This document shows positions 7,684 to 16,059 of a stretch of DNA of 64,000 bases, one piece after another. The translations under genes were made by a program, and so were the position numbers. The number at the start of each line of letters is the position of its first letter. The first letter of the stretch is position 1. Origin of the DNA: Mariniflexile sp. TRM1-10 (lineage in GTDB: Bacteria > Bacteroidota > Bacteroidia > Flavobacteriales > Flavobacteriaceae); NCBI RefSeq assembly GCF_003425985.1, contig NZ_CP022985.1, positions 2,331,501 to 2,395,500 of the forward strand. Direction: 5' to 3'. The notes beneath the pieces were generated by a model that did no database searches, was not told the origin of the DNA, and worked only from the letters and a program-made list of their open reading frames with translations.

Positions 7684-10407
7684 ATGATAAAATACAGTAA
7701 GTTTTTATTTGTAGTATATATAATATTTGTTTTTTCATGTTCGAACACTGATGAGAAGACATATAAAGTAGGCTTTTCCCAATGCATAAGTAAAGATGAT
7801 TGGCGAAAAGCTATGGATTATGAAATGCAAGTGGAAGCGTCATTATATTCTGAATTGGACTTAACCATTTTTCAATCAAATGGTGATATTGAAATACAGA
7901 AATCACAAATTGAATTTATGATAGAAAATGAATTTGATGTGATAATTATTTCTCCAGCAGAACCAGAGCCTCTTGTACCGGTAATAGAAAGTGCTTTCGA
8001 CAAAGGAATTCCTATCATTATTGTTGATAGAAAAATTAATTCTGAAAAATTTACAGCTTTTGTTGGCGCCGATAATCTGGAGGTAGGAAGAAATGCGGGA
8101 AATTATATTGCTTCTTCAGATAAAAAAAATATCAATGTCATTGAAATTATGGGGCATGGTCAGGCTTCTCCTGAAGTTGAACGGCATTTAGGGTTTCATC
8201 AAATTGTAGATAATGATCCTAATATAAATGTTCCTTATAGTTTTAAAGTAGGAGATATTAAGAGAATAGCTCAAATTTTTGATTCTTTAGATGTAACTCC
8301 AATTCATTATGTGTATGCATTTAATGATATTATTGCATATGATGCATGGAAAATTGCAAAATCTAAAGGCGTAGAAAAGGATATTGATTTTATAGGTGTT
8401 GATGGTTTATATGGGAAGGGTAACGGCATCCAGTTAGTTCAAGAAGGCATTTTGAAAGCCAGCATATTGTATCCAACAGGTGGTGATGAATCCATTAAAT
8501 TGGCAAGGAAAATTGTTCACAACGAGGAAGTCCCAAAAAATACCATCTTAAATACGACTGTAATTGACAGTAGAAATGCTGAAATGATGAAGAATCAGTA
8601 TGACAAAATTCACAAGCATCAAACTGACATTAAAAATCAACAAAACAAAATCATTGAACAACAAAAAACATATTCATCTCAAAAAAATACATTAAAATTA
8701 TTATTAGGGCTTTTAATTACTACCATAATTTTTGCGTCTTATAGTGTTTATTTCTCTTTCAAATTAAAAAAGAAAAAACGCGAGTTAGAACTTCAAAATC
8801 AAAAGATTACCATTCAGAGAAACCAAATTAAAAAAATAGCAAAGGAGGTTGAAAAGAGTAATGAAGCCAAAGACAATTTCTTTACAGGTTTATCGCATGA
8901 ATTTAAAACCCCTATTACACTTATTTTGTCTTCTATTGAATCAATGTCTGAAAATAAAGCTATAAAAGAAAATAAGCTTTTAAGAGATGTTGCCTTAATA
9001 TTCAATAACTCAAAAAGATTATTGCGTTTAATTAATCAATTACTCGATTTTAGAAAAATTGAAAGCCAAAAATTTAATTTAAAAGCATCGGAAACCAATT
9101 TATTTGAATTTTCTAATCTTATTTTTAATGATTTTGAACGCGAAGCCCAAAAGCGAAATATTAAATTTTCAATTAACACCAATAATAAGGATTTAAAGGT
9201 TTATTTAGATAGAAACCTCATGGATAAAGTATATTTTAATTTGCTATCCAATGCATTTAAGTTCACTCCAAATAATGGCACCATACAAATTGATATTAAA
9301 GATGAAGCAGAAAGCAATGTTGTAAAAATTCATTTTAAAGATTCTGGAATAGGTATTCCCAGTAAAGAAATAGATAATGTTTTTAAGGCTTTTTATCAGG
9401 GTTCAAATAATAATAAATCCAGTTCTGGAATCGGACTACACCTTTCAAAGGAATTTGTGGAACTTCATAATGGAACTATTGAAGTTGTCTCGAAACACGG
9501 CACAGAATTCATAGTGACTTTGCATAAAGGAGACAGTCATTTAAGTTCTGAAGAAATTATTTATGAGCCCGATATTGTTGATGATTCTATTTTTAATTTT
9601 AAACATGATTATGAGGAAGATTCATTTAATCAAGAAAGTCAAGAAAGTAATGAAGAACGGCATTCCGTTTTACTAATTGAAGACAACTCAGATTTAGTGC
9701 ACTATTTACAAGGGAAATTATCTATAGAATATCAAGTTAGTTGTTCTGATGGTACAGATGCGATAGAAAAGGCATTGGAAATTATTCCAGACATTATTAT
9801 TTGTGATGTGAATTTACCAGATAAGAACGGATTTGAAATTTGTAAAATATTGAAAAACGATTTAAGGACTTCCCATATTCCAAATATTATACTTACTGCA
9901 CAAAGTAGCAAAGAATCTTATATTCAAGGTCTGCAGTCTGGAGCAGATCAATATTTAACCAAGCCGTTTAGTTTTGCTATTTTATTACAATCAATAAAAT
10001 CTTTGTTATACAATAGAGAAAAACTTCGCTATTACTATATTAATAATATTTATAAACTCGATAATGACCATGGCTTTGGGTTGTTTGAGCAAGATTTTAT
10101 TTCAAAAGTTAATAAAATCATCAATAAGAACCTGGATAATTCTAGTTTTTCGGTAGAACAAATGGCGGAGGAAATGAATATTTCCAGAATACAGTTATAT
10201 AGAAAAATGAAAGCGATTTTAGGAATTAATATTAGTGACTATATTCAGAATATTCGATTGGAAAAAGCGAAAGTGATGCTAGATGAAACCATGCTAACGA
10301 TTTCTGAAATAGCTTTTGCTACAGGTTTTTCTTCTCCTAGTTATTTTTCAACAAGCTTCAAGAATAAATTTAATAAACCTCCTAAATCTTATCGGGACAA
10401 CAACTAA
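7684..10407 (+). CDS. Hybrid two-component regulator with periplasmic sugar-binding sensor (fructan PUL A)
   Basis: This 907-residue protein joins a whole two-component system in one chain. A lipoprotein-like signal (FVFSC, Cys19) precedes a type I periplasmic binding domain (about 25-310; VGFSQC, IIVDRKI, IGVDGLYG). Then come a membrane segment at about 337-357, a histidine kinase with SHEFKTP (His405) and N/G boxes (LLSNAFKFTP, DSGIGIP), a receiver with phospho-acceptor Asp near 708 (ICDVNLPDKNG) and LTKPFSF, and a C-terminal AraC-type helix-turn-helix. The sensor type matches BT1754 of Bacteroides thetaiotaomicron, which binds fructose, rather than the commoner Y_Y_Y-propeller sensors. It is followed by a terminator and the sugar porter gene, and probably activates module A. 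A paralogue heads module B. Confidence 0.93.
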   Translation: MIKYSKFLFVVYIIFVFSCSNTDEKTYKVGFSQCISKDDWRKAMDYEMQVEASLYSELDLTIFQSNGDIEIQKSQIEFMIENEFDVIIISPAEPEPLVPVIESAFDKGIPIIIVDRKINSEKFTAFVGADNLEVGRNAGNYIASSDKKNINVIEIMGHGQASPEVERHLGFHQIVDNDPNINVPYSFKVGDIKRIAQIFDSLDVTPIHYVYAFNDIIAYDAWKIAKSKGVEKDIDFIGVDGLYGKGNGIQLVQEGILKASILYPTGGDESIKLARKIVHNEEVPKNTILNTTVIDSRNAEMMKNQYDKIHKHQTDIKNQQNKIIEQQKTYSSQKNTLKLLLGLLITTIIFASYSVYFSFKLKKKKRELELQNQKITIQRNQIKKIAKEVEKSNEAKDNFFTGLSHEFKTPITLILSSIESMSENKAIKENKLLRDVALIFNNSKRLLRLINQLLDFRKIESQKFNLKASETNLFEFSNLIFNDFEREAQKRNIKFSINTNNKDLKVYLDRNLMDKVYFNLLSNAFKFTPNNGTIQIDIKDEAESNVVKIHFKDSGIGIPSKEIDNVFKAFYQGSNNNKSSSGIGLHLSKEFVELHNGTIEVVSKHGTEFIVTLHKGDSHLSSEEIIYEPDIVDDSIFNFKHDYEEDSFNQESQESNEERHSVLLIEDNSDLVHYLQGKLSIEYQVSCSDGTDAIEKALEIIPDIIICDVNLPDKNGFEICKILKNDLRTSHIPNIILTAQSSKESYIQGLQSGADQYLTKPFSFAILLQSIKSLLYNREKLRYYYINNIYKLDNDHGFGLFEQDFISKVNKIINKNLDNSSFSVEQMAEEMNISRIQLYRKMKAILGINISDYIQNIRLEKAKVMLDETMLTISEIAFATGFSSPSYFSTSFKNKFNKPPKSYRDNN

Positions 10408-10558
10408 AGTGTCTGTATGTTTAATAGAAATACCGTTGTTGCTTTATAAAATAGAAAGCATATGAACTTTTATTAATTCTATATGCAACCGTTGTTAGAA
10501 TTTTAAAAAAACATGTAACATTTTTAAAAAATAATATTTTTAAAAAATATATTTTTTC

Positions 10559-10604
10559 AACTCAAATAACTGATTATGTGATAGTTATTTGAGTTTATTT
10601 TTTT
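10559..10604 (+). terminator. Terminator after regulator A
   Basis: AACTCAAATAACT (10559-10571) and AGTTATTTGAGTT (10583-10595) form a perfect 13-bp stem with an 11-base loop, followed by TATTTTTTTTT. It separates the regulator from the sugar porter, so the structural genes likely have their own promoter in the rest of this 290-base gap; I found no clear TAnnTTTG box there. Confidence 0.85.
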
Positions 10605-10672
10605 TAGAACAAAATCAAATTCTTTTGAAACAAATCTAAATTACAAATCTGTTCTTTCCCTATACATTGCGT

Positions 10673-12223
10673 AGACTAAACTAAATACACCACCACGCAA
10701 TGAACAGAAAGATACTTATCTGGTCCATTACTGCAGCACTTGCAGGTTTCCTATTTGGCTTTGACACCGTAGTTATCTCGGGCGCTGAAAAAAAACTACA
10801 ACTATTATGGGGCTCTTCCGATATGTTCCATGGCGTTGTCGTAATAGGCATGGCACTTTGGGGCACGGTCGTAGGGGCTTTTTTCGGTGGGATTCCCACT
10901 AATAGAATAGGGCGTAAAAATACTTTAATATGGATAGGTGTACTATATACCATATCCGCAGTAGGGTCCGCTTTTGCCAATGACCCTTGGACGTTTGCGT
11001 TTTTTAGGTTCATTGGGGGACTGGGCGTAGGTGCATCAACAATCGCGGCTCCTGCATACATTTCAGAAATCGCTCCCGCAAAAGACAGAGGTAAGCTAGT
11101 TGGCCTTTACCAGTTCAACATCGTATTTGGAATCCTTATAGCCTTTTTATCAAACTACCTGTTAAATGACATCGGAGAGAACGCATGGCGCTGGATGGTA
11201 GGCGTGGAGGCCTTTCCTGCCGCTTTTTACACCGTGTTTGTTTTAACTGTTCCAAAAAGCCCCAGATGGCTGCTTACCAAATTCAGAAACTACGAAGCCA
11301 AAAAAGTGCTTCAAATAATAAGTCCAGATCAAGATCCTGAAAAGCTCATGCTGGAGATCAAGGATGAAATGGACAACATGGTACCCAATGAAAACATATT
11401 CCTGAAGAAGTATAGATTCCCACTGATCTTGGCATTCCTCATGGCATTTTTCAATCAGTTATCAGGGATCAATGCGCTGCTTTATTACGCGCCCAGGATT
11501 TTAACGGAAGCGGGCCTGGCGGAAAGCTCAGCACTATTGAGCAGTATAGGCGTCGGGGTAACCAACATGCTCTTTACGCTTTTGGGCATTTTCCTGATCG
11601 ACAGGTTGGGAAGAAAACAACTGATGTACATCTGCTCCTTTGGTTACATCATATCCCTATCGTTGGTTTCGGCAGCGTTCTTTTTCAATTGGGAAGGAAG
11701 CTTTATGCCCATATTCCTGTTCATGTTCATAGCCGCACATGCCATTGGGCAGGGCACCGTTATATGGGTGTTCATTTCAGAGATCTTCCCAAACCATTTA
11801 CGGGGCTACGGGCAATCATTCGGTAGCTCGGTACATTGGGTATTGGCGGCCGTCGTCCCTTCTTTGGTCCCCGTCCTGTTCTCAACTATTGGGGCAGGTA
11901 TGGTATTTCTGTTCTTTACCATAATGATGGCGTTCCAATTGCTGTTCGTGATTTTTATGATGCCGGAAACCAAGGGCATATCCCTAGAGGAATTAAGCAA
12001 AAAACTAATCAAATAAGATAAATAAATGAAAACCTTAAGAAAAACCAATCCCATTCTAATGCTTATGGTTTTGTTCTTACTTACCGGATGTAAGGATAAA
12101 GTCCAAAACAATAAAAACACGGACAGCACTGTAAACGTATTATCCCATACGGAAGAAGAGCTGTACCGTCCAAACTTTCATTTTACGCCCAAAGAGGCAT
12201 GGATGAACGATCCAAACGGTATG
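10673..12223 (+). repeat. Duplicated block, copy 1 (leader, sugar porter, GH32 signal region)
   Basis: From AGACTAAACTAAATACACCA before the porter to the WMNDPNG codons of the following GH32, this block is nearly identical to 31500-33144. Outside these points the two regions differ. Differences inside are clustered, notably around porter codons 177-215, which suggests gene conversion. Copy 2 is 94 bases longer: a 91-base insert plus one codon. Confidence 0.85.
10700..12016 (+). CDS. MFS sugar porter, probable fructose permease (copy 1)
   Basis: The 438-residue inner-membrane protein has the sugar-porter signatures of the major facilitator superfamily: FLFGFDTVVISGAEK in helix 1, RIGRKNTL after helix 2, PKSPRWLL at the end of the N-half, QLSGINALLYYAPRI in helix 7, RLGRKQL, and terminal MPETKGISLEEL. 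By position it corresponds to the transporter of the B. thetaiotaomicron fructan PUL (BT1758). It would carry fructose, or a short oligosaccharide, from periplasm to cytoplasm for the fructokinase. It is almost identical to the second copy at 31527; the differences cluster around codons 177-215. Its base composition looks richer in G+C than the flanking regulator and GH32 genes. It is followed 9 bases later by GH32. Confidence 0.93.
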   Translation: MNRKILIWSITAALAGFLFGFDTVVISGAEKKLQLLWGSSDMFHGVVVIGMALWGTVVGAFFGGIPTNRIGRKNTLIWIGVLYTISAVGSAFANDPWTFAFFRFIGGLGVGASTIAAPAYISEIAPAKDRGKLVGLYQFNIVFGILIAFLSNYLLNDIGENAWRWMVGVEAFPAAFYTVFVLTVPKSPRWLLTKFRNYEAKKVLQIISPDQDPEKLMLEIKDEMDNMVPNENIFLKKYRFPLILAFLMAFFNQLSGINALLYYAPRILTEAGLAESSALLSSIGVGVTNMLFTLLGIFLIDRLGRKQLMYICSFGYIISLSLVSAAFFFNWEGSFMPIFLFMFIAAHAIGQGTVIWVFISEIFPNHLRGYGQSFGSSVHWVLAAVVPSLVPVLFSTIGAGMVFLFFTIMMAFQLLFVIFMMPETKGISLEELSKKLIK

Positions 12224-13585
12224 GTATATTATAATGGAACGTACCATTTGTTTTATCAACACCATCCAAACACTACTGTATTTGGACCTATCCATTGGGG
12301 ACATGCCGCAAGTAAAGACCTTTTACATTGGGAACGTAAACCAATTGCATTGTACCCTGATAGTTTAGGATATATTTTTTCTGGAAGTGCCGTAATTGAT
12401 AAAAACAACACAGCAGGCTTTGGTAAAGATGCCATGGTAGCCATATTTACTTACCACGATCCCATTAAGGAAAAAGCTGGAAATATTGATTATCAAACAC
12501 AAGGAATAGCTTACAGCAATGATGAAGGTGAAACTTGGACAAAATATGAACAAAATCCTGTTATTAAAAATCCGGGTATTAAGGATTTTAGAGATCCTAA
12601 AATGTTCTGGAATGAAGAAAAATCGAAGTGGCAATTAGTATTGGTCGTTAAGGATCATGTTCAATTTTATGAATCATCAAATATTAGGGATTGGAAAAAA
12701 ATTAGTGAGTTTAGATTCAATGATAACCCACCGCTGGGTGTTTGGGAATGCCCAGACCTTTTTAAGTTACATGTTGAAGGAAGTAAAGAGCAAAAGTGGG
12801 TGTTAATTATTAGTCATGGTGGAGAAAGTGCTCCGAATGGAGGTTCTGGTACACGTTATTTTATTGGGGATTTTGATGGTACAACATTTACTACCAATCA
12901 AAAAACAAGTTTATGGTTAGATTATGGAACCGATAATTATGCTGGCGTAACTTATAATAATTCCCCTAATAATAAACGAATTTTTATGGGCTGGATGAAT
13001 AATTGGAGCTATGCAATGACAATACCAACTGATTTCTGGCGTGGAACGATGACGCTTCCAAGAGAGTTATCCATATACAAACAAAACGGTCAATATTACT
13101 TAAGGAGCAAATTGATAGATGGTTTTGATGAATTGACAACCGAGGTCCAAAAAAATAAGATATCAGGTGAGCTTCCATATAAATTTAGTTATGAAAATCT
13201 CCAACAAAGTGAAATCTCATTTAATGCTGAAATAAAGGAGTCCCTAAAAATAGCATTGTCTAATAGCAAAGGAGAAAAATACATGATTGCTTATGATAAA
13301 GCAAGTGGATTATTCACGACGGATAGATCCGGTTCTGGGCAGGTGAATTTTAATGAGAACTTTTTAAAGAGTTCGTTCCAGACTATGAATATTGGGGTAA
13401 AAGTTACGATTTCAATAAAAATAGTTTTAGATGCGTCTTCAATAGAAATATTTATTAATGATGGTGAGTATGTGATGACCAATCAAATATTTCCAAATGA
13501 GAAGTACACGCATTTTGAGATGCTTCAAAGTGCCGATTTAAAAATTGAAAATTTTAACCTAAAAGAAATTAAAAATGCGATTTAG
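12026..13585 (+). CDS. GH32 fructan hydrolase lipoprotein (levanase/inulinase/invertase type)
   Basis: The 519-residue protein has a lipobox LLTGC (Cys22). The five-bladed propeller carries all three GH32 catalytic motifs: WMNDPNG with nucleophile Asp62, FRDP with transition-state stabiliser Asp190, and WECPDLF with acid/base Glu241. A C-terminal beta-sandwich ends near IVLDASSIEIFINDGEY. The retaining mechanism removes fructose from beta-fructans; exo action is likely, but linkage preference (beta-2,1 or beta-2,6) is not readable. Its first 66 or so codons are nearly the same as those of the GH32 gene at 32944, while the catalytic domains differ clearly. Its stop codon overlaps the start of the next GH32 gene by 11 bases, indicating co-translation. 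Confidence 0.93.
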   Translation: MKTLRKTNPILMLMVLFLLTGCKDKVQNNKNTDSTVNVLSHTEEELYRPNFHFTPKEAWMNDPNGMVYYNGTYHLFYQHHPNTTVFGPIHWGHAASKDLLHWERKPIALYPDSLGYIFSGSAVIDKNNTAGFGKDAMVAIFTYHDPIKEKAGNIDYQTQGIAYSNDEGETWTKYEQNPVIKNPGIKDFRDPKMFWNEEKSKWQLVLVVKDHVQFYESSNIRDWKKISEFRFNDNPPLGVWECPDLFKLHVEGSKEQKWVLIISHGGESAPNGGSGTRYFIGDFDGTTFTTNQKTSLWLDYGTDNYAGVTYNNSPNNKRIFMGWMNNWSYAMTIPTDFWRGTMTLPRELSIYKQNGQYYLRSKLIDGFDELTTEVQKNKISGELPYKFSYENLQQSEISFNAEIKESLKIALSNSKGEKYMIAYDKASGLFTTDRSGSGQVNFNENFLKSSFQTMNIGVKVTISIKIVLDASSIEIFINDGEYVMTNQIFPNEKYTHFEMLQSADLKIENFNLKEIKNAI

Positions 13586-15803
13586 TAAACTATTTATCAA
13601 ATCAAGCTTTAAAATTAGCAAACTGGTATTCATATTTTTTGCTGCCTTATCGTGTAGTAAAAGCGATGATAATCTAAATCCACCAGATCAAGGCCCGACA
13701 CCTATCAATGAATTAAGAGAGGTTTTCGAGTTTAAATTTAATGAAACCTCTGGAGATGTCACAACAGAAACCAAAACAAGTAATGCTTTTGAAATTAAAG
13801 GGTCGGCAGTAAATAGAATGCCAGGTGTTCAAGGGAACAGTTTGTTTTTTGATGGACTTTCCAATGAAGTAGAAGGGGTCTTGCCAAACAACTTGATGCC
13901 CAATAGAAATTTAACAGTGTCTATTTGGGCTTCACCAAAATCTTACCCTATTGGAACTGCAGCGATGTTAGCATTAACATCCCAAGGCGCTCTCAATGGT
14001 GTTATGATAGGTATTAATAAGTTTGGGCAAATTGTAGTCAAATATAATATTAATGGTGCTGTTTCAGAGCAGGTTACTTCAGAAAGTATTGAAAGAAACC
14101 AATGGAATCATATAGTGGTGGGATTGAGTCCCGAAAAAAAATACATCATCATCTATTTAAACAATGTCCCCCTTAAAACAGTTATTGTTTCATCCGGTAA
14201 TATCACATGGCCCACAAACAATATTCCTGTAAGTATCGGTAAAAATACCATGGGAGAAAAATTAGGAATCTATGATGTTGATTATTTTTCTGGAGCTATA
14301 GATGAAATTAAAATTTATGCAGGAGAAGCGACTCAAGATAACGTAAACAAAATAAAAAGTAATTACAATGCTCCGAGTCATGTAAGTTATGCTTTTAATA
14401 TTGATTATTCTACAGATACCAACAGACCAACTTTTCATCCTATACCAGATTATGGTTGGGCAAATGAATCATACGGATTAATTTATCAAGGAAATAAATA
14501 CCACATGTTTTATCAGAAAAACGATGTGTTTTTAGGGATAGCCCAACAAAATTGGGGGCATTTCACCAGTACGGATTTGATACATTGGGATGAACAAAAC
14601 GCCGTTTTATGGCCAACGGAAGGTTGGGATCATTTCGGCATTTGGTCTGGATGTGCTTTAATCCTAAATGATGGGACGCCAGCAGTTGTTTACACCGGAG
14701 TTGATGGTGTAAAAGCAGGTATGGGAATCGCAACATCTACTGATAATTATCAAACATTAATCAAAGACACTAGTAATCCTGTTATAGCGAAAGCACCAAA
14801 TGATGTTAATATGGATTTTCGTGATCCGTATGTTTGGAAAAAAGATGGTAGATACCACATGGTAATTGGTAGTGGTATTTCGTCCATTGGAGGTAATGTG
14901 GTTTATTATAGTAGTACCGATTTTAATAATTGGACTTATGGAGGTATCGCATACCAAGGTCAAAAGAATAATGGAGAAGGGCAGTTTTGGGAAATGCCAG
15001 TGGTGTATGAGTTTCCAAATGGAAAAGAGATGTTACTTATACAAAAGACACCAGATGCAACACCTGCTATTACAACCTATTGGATTGGCGAATTTAATAA
15101 TGGTGTATTTACACCAGATTTTGAACAGGCTAAAAATTTAGAAGTTGTTAATGGATTTTTATCACCAACAGTAACTACGGATACAAATGGCAATATTACG
15201 GCCATAGGCATCATTCCCGACGAAGTGAATGCCCAATTTCAAATGGAACAAGGATGGGCTAATTTATTTAGTGTACCCCAAGTTTGGAACTTAGATGCCA
15301 ACAATAATATACTGATAAGTCCGCATCCTAATTTAAACAATCTACGTGGTGATGCCACTCAATTTAATGCGTTATCCCTGCAAAATGGGGGTTCTAATTA
15401 TTTGAATAATTATAACGGCCGTCATTTTGAAATGGAGGCTGCTATCAATACGGGAAGTGCCAATCAAATAGGGTTTGTTTTTGGGAAAACACCTAATAGT
15501 GAAGAGCTCTATAAAGTGTACTACGATATGGCTAACCAAGAATGGGTATTAGATGCCTCAAAATCATCTTTGGACACGAGGGTAAGGCGTGATATTAGAA
15601 AAGGGAGTTACGCCATAACCCCAGGGGCAACCATAAATGTAAGGCTATTTATAGATGGCTCGGTTCTAGAAGTTTTTATTGATGGTAAAGCCCATTTTAC
15701 AGGACGATTTTTTCCAACATTTACCAATGCCACAGGAGTGGATCTATATGCCGTTGGAGGTACCGCAACAGCCGATGTGACAATATATAATATTAACAAC
15801 TAA
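13575..15803 (+). CDS. LamG-GH32 lipoprotein with Glu at the nucleophile position
   Basis: The 742-residue protein has a lipobox AALSC (Cys27), a LamG/concanavalin-like domain at about 55-260 (ISFDG-type fold; LTVSIWASPKS, NQWNHIVVGL) and a GH32 module from about residue 275. The nucleophile motif reads WANESYG instead of WMNDPNG, putting Glu298 where Asp is expected. The stabiliser FRDP and the acid/base FWEMP are kept, as is a C-terminal sandwich (VRLFIDGSVLEVFIDGKAHF). The LamG domain may bind fructan at the surface. Activity could be slow, altered (fructosyl transfer, unusual linkage) or lost. It starts inside the end of the previous GH32 gene. A MITE-like element lies between it and susC. 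Confidence 0.85.
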   Translation: MRFSKLFIKSSFKISKLVFIFFAALSCSKSDDNLNPPDQGPTPINELREVFEFKFNETSGDVTTETKTSNAFEIKGSAVNRMPGVQGNSLFFDGLSNEVEGVLPNNLMPNRNLTVSIWASPKSYPIGTAAMLALTSQGALNGVMIGINKFGQIVVKYNINGAVSEQVTSESIERNQWNHIVVGLSPEKKYIIIYLNNVPLKTVIVSSGNITWPTNNIPVSIGKNTMGEKLGIYDVDYFSGAIDEIKIYAGEATQDNVNKIKSNYNAPSHVSYAFNIDYSTDTNRPTFHPIPDYGWANESYGLIYQGNKYHMFYQKNDVFLGIAQQNWGHFTSTDLIHWDEQNAVLWPTEGWDHFGIWSGCALILNDGTPAVVYTGVDGVKAGMGIATSTDNYQTLIKDTSNPVIAKAPNDVNMDFRDPYVWKKDGRYHMVIGSGISSIGGNVVYYSSTDFNNWTYGGIAYQGQKNNGEGQFWEMPVVYEFPNGKEMLLIQKTPDATPAITTYWIGEFNNGVFTPDFEQAKNLEVVNGFLSPTVTTDTNGNITAIGIIPDEVNAQFQMEQGWANLFSVPQVWNLDANNNILISPHPNLNNLRGDATQFNALSLQNGGSNYLNNYNGRHFEMEAAINTGSANQIGFVFGKTPNSEELYKVYYDMANQEWVLDASKSSLDTRVRRDIRKGSYAITPGATINVRLFIDGSVLEVFIDGKAHFTGRFFPTFTNATGVDLYAVGGTATADVTIYNINN

Positions 15804-15861
15804 AACTAAATAACTAACTAATTAACATGTAATCTATGAAACAACAAAAACTATGAAACTA

Positions 15862-16023
15862 AGAGACTGTTTAAATTTTGTTTTTGGAATATTTTATAGG
15901 GTATTTTTTTGTCAGACTAAGGTATTTTGAGATTCATAGCCATAGCTATGGATCGAAAAATAGCTGAAGTATGGCGGAAAAAGACACATAAAAGAACCAA
16001 AGGATAAAACTTAAACAGTCTCT
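15862..16023. mobile_element. MITE-like element copy B, upstream of susC A
   Basis: The 162-bp element has terminal inverted repeats AGAGACTGTTTAAATTTT (15862-15879) and, at 16006-16023, its complement with one mismatch. Length and ends match copy A at 6769-6930, and parts of the interior align when copy A is reversed. The centre holds the palindrome CCATAGCTATGG. It fills most of the 256-base gap before susC, so it either post-dates the operon or has taken over as leader or terminator there. Confidence 0.75.
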
Positions 16024-16059
16024 AAACTTTACTAATCTTAAACTAAAATTTTAATTCAA

